NCBI GenBank assembly: GCA_035048495.1
Contig: CM068540.1
Coordinates: 14,368,829 to 14,432,828 of the forward strand
Direction of reading: 5' to 3'
Source of the DNA: Euptelea pleiosperma
Taxonomy: Eukaryota; Streptophyta; Magnoliopsida; Ranunculales; Eupteleaceae
Length of the DNA: 64,000 nt
The notes under the pieces are model-generated. The model was given only the letters and a program-made list of their open reading frames with translations. It ran no database searches and was not told the origin of the DNA. The position numbers and the translations under genes are program-made. Every line of letters begins with the position of its first letter. Within the stretch, counting starts at the first letter, position 1. Positions 12,770-24,825 of the stretch are shown here, in pieces.

Positions 12770-14016
12770 TGCTATTCGCTCAAAAGTGCTTATTTTAAGC
12801 CATTATCCTTATAGCGATGTCGCATTCTCCTATGTAAACTTGTCTTCTAGTTAACTTTTTCATATAAGAGTTTCTTCCATTGTGTAGAACGCATTCTTTA
12901 GACAAAAATCAACTATTTGCATGAAATATACGCATTTCGGATAGTCCAGTATCAAGTCATTTTAGTTGAATCTCATTATGCGCTTTTTCACTTACAGGAG
13001 ACCCTATCGGGCGATTCTCGAGGACTGACGGGCCCACGATCAACCACAGAAAACTTCTATCAAAGCTTAAAGAGCCAACAGGCTAGGATGAAAAGATAGA
13101 AGACATGTACGGGCAAAGCTAGAGGATCGTAGAGCCGGAACAAGAACTAAGAGAGAGAAAAATAGCTGGAAACCAAGAGAAGGACTTAGGTGTTAAAAGT
13201 CACACCAATTGACATCAAAGGATAAGTTTGACTTATTGGTGGAGCGGACGAGAGAGAATAAAGAAGACCAGGTTCAAGACCCTCCAATGCTTTTATTTTT
13301 GTATTTTTCTCTCACCTCTCTCATATTTCTCTCTCTATCTATCTATCTTGGCCCATGACCTAAGCCCATGACCCATGCCCATACCCATGACCCATACCCA
13401 TACCCATGACCCATGCTCATGACCCATGACCTATACCCATGACCCATACCCATGCCCATGCCCGTGACCCATGCTCATGCCCATTTGCAACAACAAGAGA
13501 GAATTGGTCTCACTTGACCGATTCTTCTTTTCTCCATCTCTCTCTATCCTAATCACTCTCTCTCTCATCTAACTAACCCATTCTCAACCGTTGGATCTAG
13601 AGAGATCCAACGATCATCATTTTTACAACAAGCAAAAGAAAAAAAAAAGTCTATAAGAGATCTACGATCTCTCCTTCTTGGGTTGGTTCCCTGCCCCTTC
13701 TCTTCCTCTCTTTCTTCTTTCTTTCTCTTCTTCTTCACCCTTCTTCTCCGGTGAGCAACTTCGGCGAGCTCACCATTAACGCCTCGACCTCTAGGTGCAA
13801 AGCGTCAAATAGCAATGTCTCCTTGCTGCCCATTCCATCCGCCACAATCAAAGGCTACAATCCTCAATTCTATTGAGGTCAATCCAATCGGAGTTGCACC
13901 ATCTACCTCTTCAATGGTAAGCTTCTCTTTAATTCATCTCTCTAACCTTCTTACCTTATTTCTCTCTCTTCTTTTCCTCTCTACCTTTACATGCTTTCTA
14001 GGATAATATTTTAATG
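12770..14016 (+). repeat. 3' LTR, first part (interrupted by CACTA element)
   Basis: It aligns with 4538-5683 of the 5' LTR. It stops at ...attttaatg (14016), where the CACTA element begins; the LTR resumes at 22420 with gctttttaga, matching gctttctaga in the intact copy. Confidence 0.9.
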
Positions 14017-14039
14017 CACTACCAAAAAAACGGTTTTCC

Positions 14040-14350
14040 CCGGCGGCTCTAAACCGCCGGCAAATACTTCGCCGGCGGTTATGACCCCCCGCATAAACCG
14101 CCGTAAATTTGCCGACGACGTAGATAAAATACCAACACCGGCGGTTTTAAAACCACCGTGGAAAGGTAAACGCCGGTGGTTTAGAGCTGCCGGCATATTC
14201 GTTCTCCGGCGGTTAATAACTGACGATTTTAGTCTTTCCTCGACGGTTTTTAAACCGCCGGTGTTGACCTTTTTCCAACGCCGTCGGCAAATTTCTGGCA
14301 ATTTATAACCGCCGGCGAACATGTTACACCGTCAATTAATAACCGCCGGT
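14040..14350. repeat. CACTA left subterminal repeats
   Basis: Roughly a dozen ccgccgg / ccggcgg / gccggcg motifs in both orientations, often paired through 'ttaaaccgccgg'. The short open frames here are a consequence of these repeats and are not genes. Confidence 0.8.
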
Positions 14351-14569
14351 GAATCAAGTCAAAATTTAAAAAAAAATGACGCACTATTGATGATGAGTCA
14401 TTTTACCCAACCTGATAGAACAAATAAAAATCTGATACAATTGATAAATATAAAATAAAAATTTATACACTATAAAAACCTACTTTACATAATCATTATA
14501 TACAAAACATTGCAATAATATTCTCATAAAAGAAAAAGAAACAAAATATGATCCAGAACTTTTCTCTGA

Positions 14570-14735
14570 TGTAGAATTTGGAACGTCAACAGACAAAACT
14601 TCAAATGGTTACACAACGAACGATAACATTATCCCATTCGTATATGAGCTGAATATGATGAACATGCTGCCATCTGGAGAAAATCTTACACAATTGATAG
14701 AATTTGAACGTTCCCTGCAGATCCAAAACAAAAGT
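14570..14735 (-). pseudogene. Exon-like fragment with a WD40-like motif, inside CACTA
   Basis: On the minus strand one frame reads INCVRFSPDGSM, resembling the VRFSPDG start of a WD40 blade. It is preceded by an intron-acceptor-like cag at about 14725. It is only about 35 codons long and an alternative frame is also open, so this is a weak call for a captured exon. Confidence 0.2.
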
Positions 14736-14849
14736 TTATTTTGTTAAAACACAAAAGGCTCAGCAGCTATCACTATCTTATTGGAGGATATCAAAATAAT
14801 GTCATATGTCAAGGTTACATGAACTTGTGCTCAAGACTTTGGATTGCAG

Positions 14850-15245
14850 TAGATGCAGAGGACTCTTGTGGCCCTACTTAATGCATTTTCTTGGGTCTTG
14901 GGCCTACCAACCACATCCTTAGTAAATACACACATCAAAATATATGCCTGATTGGTTATCTTTAGCCATTAGTTTTAGCACTTTTCTAATAGTGATTGTT
15001 TTTTTTAATAAGTTAAATTTTTTATGAAGAGACTCAAAGAGCTACATCACAACAAAATAGGAGGTCGAGAGAACCTCCATAGACTCAAAGTGATTGTAGT
15101 CGTTGGATTCAAACATTTTTTTTGGGTACTAACACTAACATACTGATATTATCAAACAAGCTGATTTTTGGTAAGGGGTGGGCTAAACATCCATGTGGTT
15201 AATGGGCCCAAAAACTGTGGGTACACCAAATTTGAGGGGGTTAGA
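14850..15245. mobile_element. Foldback MITE copy (degenerate)
   Basis: It begins with 'actttggatt...gatgcagaggactc' and ends with 'aaacatccatgtggttaatgggccc', the two arms of the foldback family best seen at 37925-38310. The arms are diverged. Confidence 0.5.
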
Positions 15246-15279
15246 AACTTCAGAATGTGCTACTTTTTTGTGGGGGTGA

Positions 15280-15422
15280 TCTATATGCTGAGGAGATCAT
15301 CCTCACCAAAAATCAGCCATTGATTCATCTTCTATGTGGTTGCACCAAAATGGTTGTCAAAAGCTGGTTGGGGTCCCCTAATCCCAAGCTTTCCCCTCCA
15401 AAACAACAACAACAACAACAAC

Positions 15423-15463
<41 letters not shown>

Positions 15464-15965
15464 CAATGACAATAAAGTAATAACAATATTAATCATAATC
15501 AAGGTTTAAAAGGGGCCGCTATAACGGTATACCGGACTTGGGGCGTCATCATTTTTTCAGTAATAAGAGCCATTATAACGAATTTTAACGCCCAGGGGCA
15601 AAAAATTGAAAATAACGGGAAGAATGGAAAAAAATGGCACTGAAATTCAAATTTTGAAATTTTTAGTACGGGAAGGCTTGGGTAAACCTTCCTCATTGAG
15701 TAATTTTCAAAATTATAATTATAATTTTCAAACACCCCCCTTGCGTAAACCATGTTGTGTATGGGAAGGCTTGGGTAAGCGCACACAACCATAGGACTAG
15801 TCCCATCACCAATGTGTGTGGGGACACCGGCGTTGTCAAAAAAATAAAAATAATAATGTTACAATAGTAATTTTATTGTGCCTTTTTTTTTGTAAAATCA
15901 AAAATAAAATAATCCATTGCATTCATTTGCAATGCACTAACAGCCAATCAGCTAAACCTCTTTTG
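15280..15965 (-). mobile_element. Partial copy of the Harbinger-like MITE seen at 59279-60679, with (AAT)n
   Basis: The sequence is nearly the reverse complement of 59395-60130: the same foldback edge, the same aac/aat microsatellite (about 15410-15462), the same hAT-like fragment (15505-15660) and the same end region. It lies inside the CACTA element. Confidence 0.7.
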
Positions 15966-15999
15966 GTAGTGTTAAGAATCCCATCACCGGTTCAAATCA

Positions 16000-17260
16000 T
16001 AATCCTATAGACCTGTGCTCAACATCTCTTTGTGCTCTAACTATTTTCCATTATAGAGAAGTTCTTTTGCCGTTCATCAAGCTTTGTAATCCAAGGAGTT
16101 CCATGACTCATAAAATCAGAAAATTGAAGTGTTAGCAAGTAACACGAGCATACACAACTTTGTGCATATAAAAAACACACTAATGGCAGCAAGATGTTCA
16201 CATTAAACAAGGCCATTCCCGAATAGATTTCTCCTTAAACGAGCCCATTCCCGAATTGTAATCAACAAATGGGAAACATATTGGTATTGGTTACTCTGTG
16301 GAGTTAATGTAGGACTTGACGTTTGTCCCCGTTGATGACATTTTTCCAAGTCAAAAGGAAATTGAAAGAGCCATAACATTTCTCTATAAAGAGGACGAGT
16401 GAACAACGGCTAATACTACGTTATATGGGTTTCAAAAGCAATCTCCATTTATCACAATTGTAAAATATTTTAGATTAAATTTATGACTTGTAAGTCAGTG
16501 AGTCAGCTTGCCAGGCAAGTAGACTCCAAGTCATGATTTTTCCATCCTTGTCCAGTCCACCATAGCTGGGTCAGACCATTGAAAAGGGAATTACAGGTAC
16601 ATGTGATGCATACAACACTTTAATATGGATATATAACAACCATGATTTCATGGTCCAAACAAAAAGCAAAAGTATAGTAGTAGAGAATAGGTAAATGCTG
16701 GTAGAGTTAGAACTCAAAAATAAATAAAAAAGCTAGAGTGACATTTATGCATTATAAATATTGAACAGTAGAAGATTCATCTGAACATTATTAAATTAAT
16801 TTTTCTAACAAATAACAGGAAATTATTGATCAAAAGCAGAAGACAAACGTACCATAAAGCAGTAGACTATCATTTGCCTAACAATTAACATCGGAGAATG
16901 AAACCGCAAAGAGAATGCAAAGGATATATATCTCCTGAAGAACAGGGGCAAAAGGATAACGCTGGCTCACCTTGAGGAAGTAGCAATCTATGTTTCAGAT
17001 CTGTCAATAACGAGGACCCATGTTGCCTTGTCTACAAAGAAAACCAAAGATGGTGTATATACTATTAGCTTGAGCTTCACAAACTTACAACTATCTATTA
17101 ACTAGAACTAGACATGGATCCTCACGAGTCAACACAATCTAACCAAATAAAAAAGAAACATATCTCCATGCACAATACAACTTTTCAGACCTCCTTAAAT
17201 TCATAAGTAATCATCATGTGTTTAGAAAAAAAATAAACATTCATTAACCTAACTTGCGTA
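16000..17260. other. CACTA interior, no gene recognised
   Basis: AT-rich sequence with many short frames. I see no recognised domain, RNA gene or element terminus. Confidence 0.4.
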
Positions 17261-17299
17261 TCATAATAAGGGCTAGGAGGAAGGATACCACTAATTAAT

Positions 17300-17482
17300 C
17301 ATAATAAGGGCTAGAAACAGCAACACCCTTGGCTTCAGCAAAGAGGTCTAAGATTGCTTTTGGAACTCCTAAAATGGTCCACCAATCAATGTTCATCACT
17401 GCATTTAATAGTTCAACAAGGAATTCCCTGTTCCCTTGGAACCCATTACCATCAAGTTGCATAATAGCCACAATCTACACCA
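17300..17482 (-). pseudogene. Exon-like fragment of unknown gene inside CACTA
   Basis: On the minus strand a frame of about 58 codons stays open from an acceptor-like gtag (about 17481) down to about 17307. It includes the ordered, protein-like stretches GNREFLVELLNAVMN and DWWTILGVPKAI. Composition and the acceptor site look like a real exon captured from a host gene. I do not recognise the family. No flanking exons could be joined to it with confidence. Confidence 0.35.
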
Positions 17483-17559
17483 AATACAACAAAAAGATTC
17501 ATGTCTCATAACCAGTTTAATAAAAAAATCCATTAAATCATGACACTTCATAGCTCAGT

Positions 17560-20020
17560 AAAGGGATACACCCAGTAAGAAAAACTAAACAACATTAAGC
17601 AATTGAACTACCGTAGAAGATTGATAAAAAGAAAAAAGAACTGAACAGAAAAAACAAGCGTATTGTATATTATTGACGCTCCAATTTTTACTTTTTATTC
17701 TAACATTTAAAATCTGGTAAACACAAGAAACTTGGTTGATAGTTTATAATCACCCTTTATAAACTCTACCAAAATCTCCCTCCCCCAAAAGACAATCAGC
17801 CCTAAAGTTCTTCGTTGCATCTTCCAATTCAAGAAGACTAAATGTCTGAGCTGCAATGTGATCAGATCTTCAATCCTTGGAGCCCTCCTTCACATCTAAC
17901 GGAGGATTTTCCTTCAATTTCTCTGATAGTCTGAAGAAAAAAACCACACTATATATTAACACCATTCAAACAACAAACACAGGATATGACAAAAACATAC
18001 AACATGAGCAAAATTGAAAGAAAGTTTCTGTGATAAATAGTAAGAGATTTAATATTTTGTGTGGCTTGAAGGGAAAGGATGCTGATAGGTCCACCTATTT
18101 TGCCTTACCAGCAATGCGATCAACAACCATGTTCGACTCCCTTGGGGAGCATCCAAAATTAATATTCACAAAAGACAGAGAAGGGCTAAAAAGAGAATAT
18201 ACATTTAACTAAAAATCATGTAGTCTATGAGTAACTAATCTAGTTTGGATTATATACCTATCCAAAGAGGTTGTCCACCTGAAGAGTGGTCAGGATTCAA
18301 AGAATCAGTAGTGCCCATATCCTAGGGATCAATTTCAAAAATCAATAGCACCAAGAAGAAAATTGGTAGCCCAATACACCAACCAGACCAACCACAGATC
18401 AACCACAGATGAAGGGCAAAAATTCAAGAGAAACTAAAAATGCAGTTTTCAACAATGAGCAATTCCATGAAAATCTAAGCTAAATGAAGAGCACTTGTTT
18501 GAAAAAAAAAAACTACAGCAAGCATCTAACCAAAAAGAGGGGGGAAGTAAATAAAGTAATAACCCACCATAAGATCTATACCCAACACAAAGGGAAACAA
18601 ATAAAGTAACAACCCACAATAAGATCTATAATGAGCATTAGCTCTTGGCCTGAATGTCGGAAGGAATTGTTCAGACTAATGTTTTTGGTTCTTGTTCCTA
18701 CAAATTGGTCTGGTTCCTAAAAGAAATCATCAGTAAAAAAAGAAAAGAAAATCACTAACATAAGAGGATGATTTGAGAACGACCATTGATTGCATCTGCA
18801 ACACTACAACACCAAACCCTAACAATTAATAGCTCTGAAAAATATAAACTAGAAACCCTAACCCAATAACATGTCATCGATTTTTCAAATAATACCTTAA
18901 GAATGAAAATCGTTGTGCGTCCATGTGTGTGTGAGAGAGAGAGAGGAGATTTTCTGGTCAGGGTTTGTGAGAAGCAATGGAATCGTCGTCTGACATCCTT
19001 CTAACTTATGGAAATCTACCATCTCATGCTATTTGACATCCTTCTAACTTACCTATAGTAAGGCTTGTAATTTATAGAAGCTTGACTTAAATTAGAAACT
19101 TGAACTGCTGTGTGCTGAAACCCACTTTACGAAATATCAGAGGTGGTAAACAACAATAACTACTGGGTGACAGTCACTTTAAGTAACGCATGAATCTTAC
19201 AACATAAAGATAAAGTATACTGACATGTCAGTATATCAAGTTTGTTATACTAACACTCTGTATCCAAGTCCACGTTACATATTGTCCAATGTAGAATTGC
19301 GAGAATCCTTGTTGATATGCCTTATGACCCAACTCCATGACCCAATTATCAACTAAACTTTCAGATCAAAGAAGAACCCTATCCCCACCAGTCTTCGCTT
19401 ACCTAACAGCCCAAGTCTAATTTCCCAACATGTTATATCTATTACTCGGTCAAGAACTTAATGTGTTGTTTTGGCTAGCATTAACAAGTTAAAAAATTCA
19501 TGTTTTGGTGCATTTATACCAACAAGCCTTTGCACATTGATCACTAACCACTTGCCTAAAGAAAAGGAAAAACTCAACTCTCATAGAAAAACTTTTCTTT
19601 TCAACTTGACTTGGGCACAAATGGAAATCAGGTTCTATTTATTAGTTCATAATTTTAGCAAAATTCATCAAGTCAAGCTTTTTTAATTATATTTTCATCC
19701 TCATAATAGTACCTAACAAGGGGGAATAAACGTCACATTTGAACTTCCTTTGAAGCCTAAACATATAATTGAGATGAACACTAGCTAATTTGTCTCCAAC
19801 AAAATAGGTTAATCTAAATGCATCCAAAACATAGGTACATAACTACCTATGGACAGAAAAAAAAAAAAAGTGAGGAAAGAGAAGTACCCATTAGAAGAGA
19901 ATTACTCCAAAAAAAACTCATCAATGTTCCCCTAAGAAGAGAAGTACACAAAAGCATCACCCACCACCAGTGTATCTTCTTTTCTTAATTTTATAAATGA
20001 GATTTTTTTGAATCATTGAA
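17560..20020. other. CACTA interior with scattered exon-like scraps
   Basis: Short protein-like frames occur on the minus strand near 17865-17935 (LSEKLKENPPLDVKEGSKD) and near 18070-18200, each too short to assign. They may be further captured exons. No transposase was recognised. Confidence 0.3.
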
Positions 20021-20029
20021 ATGAGAAAA

Positions 20030-20385
20030 CCTTCGCTCACACCCCACAATATGACCCATGTGGCACACTCTTAGTGGATGCTGACCGTATGGATGTTTGG
20101 CCAATCACTAGGTGGACCTACAAACCAAAAATAAACATGATCAGTGATTCTAAGCATTGAATTGAAGTTATTTTCATGGGTTTTAACAATAGGAATTTGA
20201 GCATTATTATGCATTGTTTGGGTACAAAGATCCAATGGTTGTAAATCACTAACCAGGCTGATTTTTGGTTTGCAGGTCTACCGAGGGACTGGACAAACAT
20301 CCATACGGTCAGCATCCACTAAGAGTGTGCCTCGTATCTCGTATTGTGGGCTGTGATCGGCTTGTGAGCGAAGTTTTACTCAAGT
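20030..20385. mobile_element. Foldback MITE with about 150-bp arms (type example of family 1)
   Basis: The left arm (about 20030-20165: ttcgctcac ... cactcttagtgg ... gaccgtatggatgtttggcc ... ccaaaaat) is the reverse complement of the right arm (about 20240-20385) over nearly its whole length, enclosing an AT-rich loop. Copies or half-copies recur at 14.9, 27.7, 28.0, 31.25-31.75, 36.7, 37.9, 39.9, 46.8 and 56.5 kb. A transcript would fold into one long hairpin. Confidence 0.85.
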
Positions 20386-21324
20386 TTATACATCATTTTG
20401 CATCAATCCTATATGTTGAATTGTTTTATGAAACATAGTTTCACACGGGCTGTGTTGTTTTGTAAAAAGTTCGTGCTACCACATGGATAAGTACCGGACC
20501 GCTGGATTCAAGAGATCCACGTCCACGAGGCAACAACTATTTTATCCTTTTGCAGTTGTTGCTTGTTGGACCGTGGATCTTTTGAATCCAATGGTCTAAT
20601 TGCCTCAACCATATATTTTTATGTCCAATTATTCTCCGTGGGGTAGCATTTTCCAAAAATGAAACACAATTTGTTGCGTACTTAACCGTCAGTAGTGATT
20701 GTAATAAGTTGGCCGGTAATTACATATTGGATGGGTTGACTTTCCTTATGACCTTACATAAAGAGTTCAAAGAGATGGAATTTAATATAAGTAGCAAGAG
20801 ATGGCATAGATGCAATTAACAAGGGGATTAATAGACAAAAATAGGATTACCATTCAGACTATTTGCACTATTAATTATCTCTATGTTTGCTCTTGCCTAA
20901 CTTTATCGGTTATAGGTAAAAGGCTTGGGAATAATCCAGCGTTTCAAAACTAATCGAGTCAACTCACTAGCATGCTAGCATTCCAATATTACCGCTTGAG
21001 ACCGATTGAAACTAAACATTATAAAATGTAGATATAGATATCAACCAACTAAACAAACTCACTATGTCCATAAACCTCAAACTAATTAAACTTTACATAT
21101 GTACATTTTCTTTTGCATAGAGAAAATACTATGATTGCTGCCTATGGATTATGGGATTTAGATCAAAATTACCAATTTTGCATTAATATGCTAGCACAGG
21201 TATAAAGAGATAGAAATACTGCTAGACATATGCGTGAACATTGAACTTGAATCAAGTTGAGCAAAAACACTGCTACGTACCATACTTGAGCGACGTACTT
21301 GAGGCAACTCCAAATTACCTGTCC

Positions 21325-21500
21325 ACCCATGGAAAATCAAATAACATAAAATCTGGATCCTAATTCCAACTGATCTGAAAGCTCCTCTATATCCAAAGCT
21401 GTACTCTGCACTGATAATTTTGGATTTGGATCACTCTTCCCATACCCAGCTCTGTCAAAAGTAGACCCCTAGTTCTTCAAAAACTTCATAGAAAAATCCA
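21325..21500 (-). pseudogene. Captured alpha/beta-hydrolase exon (nucleophile elbow), broken
   Basis: On the minus strand the frame reads DRAGYGKSDPNP, then LDIEELSDQLELGS, then FSMGGQ followed by a GTAA splice donor. This matches the segment of plant alpha/beta hydrolases around the nucleophile elbow (G-x-S-x-G). The glycine codon before FSMGG has become TGA, and the frame shifts just before the DRAGYG stretch. It is therefore a non-functional exon copy carried by the CACTA element, with the parent gene outside this window. The matching upstream exon lies at 21590-21840 on the same strand. Confidence 0.75.
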
Positions 21501-21589
21501 CCATGATATGAACCTCTGCTTTCAGACGAAGATCAAAAGACCCAAAAATAGAAGGTAAAGAAAAAAAGAAGATATGTTGTAACTACTAG

Positions 21590-21840
21590 AGATATATAGG
21601 GGCAATGCATGATTCACATCGTGCCTGTAAGAGTCGAAGCCATGAACAAAGATAATCTTCTATACTTGGTCTAATCTTTTGGGACACCATTCTCTTTGTA
21701 GGCCAAATGTCTTCCATCCCTGAGTTTATTCTTGGTGCAGTAACAGGTGGGCCATCTGGAGAGCTACAAACCTTGGGCGGTGGAGGTTGGATGGCCTGAT
21801 AAACCCACACCAGAAATCCCATTAACAAGACCACAATATT
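21590..21840 (-). pseudogene. Captured alpha/beta-hydrolase exon (N-terminal part), broken
   Basis: The minus-strand frame begins with a hydrophobic anchor-like stretch (MGFLVWVYQ), then PPPPKVC and GPPVTAPRI, the typical N-terminus of a plant membrane-anchored alpha/beta-hydrolase family. A one-base loss after PRI shifts the frame. In the shifted frame RDGRHLAYKENGVPKD, a stop and then VHGFDS continue, with a further shift between them. HGFDS corresponds to the oxyanion-hole region. Exon order and strand agree with the fragment at 21325-21500. Sequence to about 22273 may be its captured 5' leader. Confidence 0.75.
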
Positions 21841-22419
21841 TTCTTAAACATCCCTGAAAATATAGAATTTCTAGATCAAATTCAATAGTTGGCTTCAAAT
21901 AACAGGACAAAATACCTTAAACAAGGGTTTCTCCATCTTTCGTCATCAATTCCACAAATCAATTACTAAAGTCCGTTCAATTAGCAGGTAACCATGAAAA
22001 GAACAAAAGTCTTAACCTAATCTAACCCAAAACCACTCGGAAACGACAAGGGCGACTGATAGAAAGATCTACTGGAAAGGGAGAGATAAAGTGATACCTG
22101 CAAGAGTGATTACGAGGGCATCGTTGAAGGCGACGAGGACTGTCGAGGGACAGTGAGAGAGATTGAGACCTGAGAGGGAGAGAGGGAGAGAGCGAGAGAG
22201 ATTTGAGAGGGAACAAGAGAAAATGGGAAAGTGGAGAGATATAAGGGCAAGGCGCGAATCTGTTCGCGCCCACTTTTTTATTCTATTTTTTGGGTTTAAT
22301 GCTCGGCGGTTTTGTTGCTTTCCTCAGCAGTTTTAAACTGCCGGACCACATCGGCGGTTTAAAGCCGCTGGTAAATGTAAACTTTTCCGCCGGAGAAAGT
22401 CATTTTTTTGGTAGTGATG

Positions 22420-22837
22420 GCTTTTTAGATTAATTTAGTTTAATGTTATTTTTGTTGTAAAGCATTTGAACAAGCATTGTAAGCATTTGTTTTTAGTTTA
22501 ATGAACAAGTTTTAAATTTAAATTTAAGTTGTTTTCATTTATTGTGTTTTTCATTCTCGTTTCTCTTATGTTTTTTTCATTCTAATAGTTTTAACAACAA
22601 TCTTAAGCATATTTTAAATCAACATCCACCATTCTCACCCGTCCATTTATTCCGAGCATTTTCTGATTATTCTTGTTTCTTATTGTGCTAACTAATCTCG
22701 AGTACGGACAATATCCGACACGAGCCACTATGCAAGTCTGCTTATTTGTAGATTAAGTGAACCAATTCGGAGAAATTACAAATATTATTGAACTTTAGGG
22801 TTTCCGTAACCAACGATGCGGAAAAACCCTACTTTCA
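22420..22837 (+). repeat. 3' LTR, second part
   Basis: It resumes the LTR after the CACTA element and ends CCCTACTTTCA, followed by the duplication tgggt. Confidence 0.9.
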
Positions 22838-22842
22838 TGGGT

Positions 22843-24825
22843 ATGCTGAGATTGAATTTAATTTGCTCTATAAATTGTTTTGTTTGATTTGGTTGGGTTG
22901 GGGTTTACTCGATACTAGAAACTCTTGGCCTTTACATGTTGAATCCCAAAACAATTATGGGGAGTTAAAAAAGTCTTGAATCTATCACTTCCTATGGTTG
23001 GTGGTGGATTTGAACATTTATTGAGGGATCAGTGAGAGTTTCCATCTCACTCAATATCTTAGAGAGCATTTGGGTTGCATTTTTTTTTAGCAACTTTTCT
23101 GTACCAAAGAAGTTCTTTTTTTTTTAGGTTATAACATGATTAGAAATTGTTTTGTTAGTAGACAAAACTTATTTAGGTGACACTGTAAAAAGTGATTTGT
23201 TAGCTTAATGGTTGCTTCAACAGTTCAACTTCAGCCCCAGTTCAACATAGTGTTAGGAATTAGGATAATTTCAACTGATGCATACTTGATTTGTTAGTTA
23301 TACATTACAGTGGTATGATTTGCAAAGGAGCTGGGCAAAAATTTTCACCTTCCAGCATGTCATATATATAAGGCAAGATGAGCACAATTTGTTGATCAAA
23401 TTACTAGTATTATTGTTAAGTGAAATTGAGTCTAGTTTGTGAAATTGAGTTTAGTTACTACATGTTTTTTGTTATTTTTACTCACCCTTGTCATGTGCTT
23501 ATGATGAATTAGGAGATGACAAATGTTCGAATGTTCCATAATCTTAAGATAAATAAGCCACAACAATTTCATATGCTTGCCACCAAGGCATTGAACTTTA
23601 TCAATATGAATGCACTATATCCTAAACTATCAAATCTAGTGAACTTAAACAAAAAGAGAAATATAGGTGAGCAGTAAATGTAATCTGCAACAAGTGATTG
23701 GATGTTGTGGCATGAATTTGTGTTTTTATTACGACCATGTCTAGAGTGTTCATTATCTTGAATTTCCTTGCATAACCAGACATTTAAAAGACAACCTCAA
23801 TGAATGACCTAACTGGTTTCATTCATTGTTTCCAAACAACCAGATTCAACATGACTCAAGTGTGTTGGAATCCATGAATGAAACGAGTTATACCAACTCT
23901 CTTAGCATTACTAGCCTAAAGTACCCAAAAAAGGCATGACTCGATTATGTCAGTGAATTTCCATAATTTTCTAACTGGGTTTCTCCTTTATATATCTTGA
24001 GACTTCAATCTCGAGATATCTATTTCATACAAGTACCCCATGTCAATTTCCTTTTTGTATAAAAATTAACTAGTGAATTTCTTCTCTCTGGGCCTTATAT
24101 ACTTTGTGTAAAAATTAACTACTGATCCCTATAATATTTCATTTCTCTTGAAATTCCACTTCTATTGATTTTCACTTCATCCAAGTATAGCCATATAATG
24201 CTTTATTATGAAACAAAATTGTATAAATTGAAGGATCTTTCAATTAACATTGCTACAAGGAAAGAACACCCTGCTGCAAAAAAATCAACTCTAATTTGGC
24301 GTTTATACAACAACTTAACTTAAGCACTTTATCGGTTAGTAATCTGTAGCCCATTATAGGTTTAAGCATTTCACAGTTTTAAGTTAAGTCAAATTTAGGA
24401 TCTTGACGCCCAAATCAGACAAACGAGGTCTGAATTTCCCAAAACCTCTTCCAAGACTTCTAATGTGTTGAAACAAATGTGCTGGAAGAGACGAGGTAAA
24501 AATGGGGGTCCGGTTGAAAAACTACAGTCAGTTATAGGTTTAGGTATTTCAAGGTTTCAACTTCAACTTTTCATTTCCATTTCGTTTACATTGAATCTTA
24601 ATATTTCATATATTAATTATTTTACTTCTATTTGTTTTGTAGGGCCTAGATGCTGATTGATCGCGTCTTCTTCTCTTGGCTATCAGATTAATTTTTGTAA
24701 CTTTTATAATATTGTGGAATTTGGAATAGTGAATATTGTAAAAACTTAAGTATTTAAGATATTGAATATTATATTCTCTTTACACTTTTGTTATGATAAA
24801 ATGGAATAGAGAAATGAGGTACTAC
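22843..24825. other. Unassigned sequence, no gene recognised
   Basis: AT-rich DNA continuing the host spacer of 4260-4532. I found no conserved domain, terminal repeat or RNA gene. Intron or intergenic sequence is possible. Confidence 0.4.

Larger units (their letters stand above)
14017..22416. mobile_element. CACTA (En/Spm-type) DNA transposon, non-autonomous, gene-capturing
   Basis: The left end CACTACCAAAAAAACGG and right end TTTTTTTGGTAGTG are inverted copies. They are bounded by the 3-base duplication ATG (14014-14016 and 22417-22419), and the uninterrupted 5' LTR supplies the empty site. Both ends carry dense direct and inverted ccgccgg/ccggcgg motifs (14040-14350 and 22300-22400), the usual subterminal repeats that bind the transposase accessory protein. 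No TNPD-type transposase was recognised in the 8.4 kb. Instead it holds broken fragments of host genes, foldback MITEs and a Harbinger-like MITE, so it fits a Pack-CACTA-like, non-autonomous element. Confidence 0.93.
4538..22837 (+). mobile_element. Complete non-autonomous LTR retrotransposon (Tat/Athila-like) with nested CACTA element
   Basis: Two related LTRs (4538-6097; 12770-14016 plus 22420-22837) have TG...CA ends and enclose about 6.7 kb. The whole element is flanked by the 5-base duplication tgggt (4533-4537 and 22838-22842). Two bases after the first LTR is a primer site, tggcgccgttgccg (6100-6113), the sequence complementary to the tRNA-Asp 3' end that is typical of Tat/Athila gypsy elements. 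A G-rich polypurine tract (12759-12769) abuts the second LTR. No gag, protease, RT or integrase could be recognised inside, so it probably moved using proteins of an autonomous relative. The 8.4-kb CACTA element in the 3' LTR arrived later. Confidence 0.9.

Noticed and set aside
14017..14350. Short coding frame of 75-103 codons at the CACTA left end
   Set aside because: Composed of ccgccgg subterminal repeats in both orientations; open by composition.
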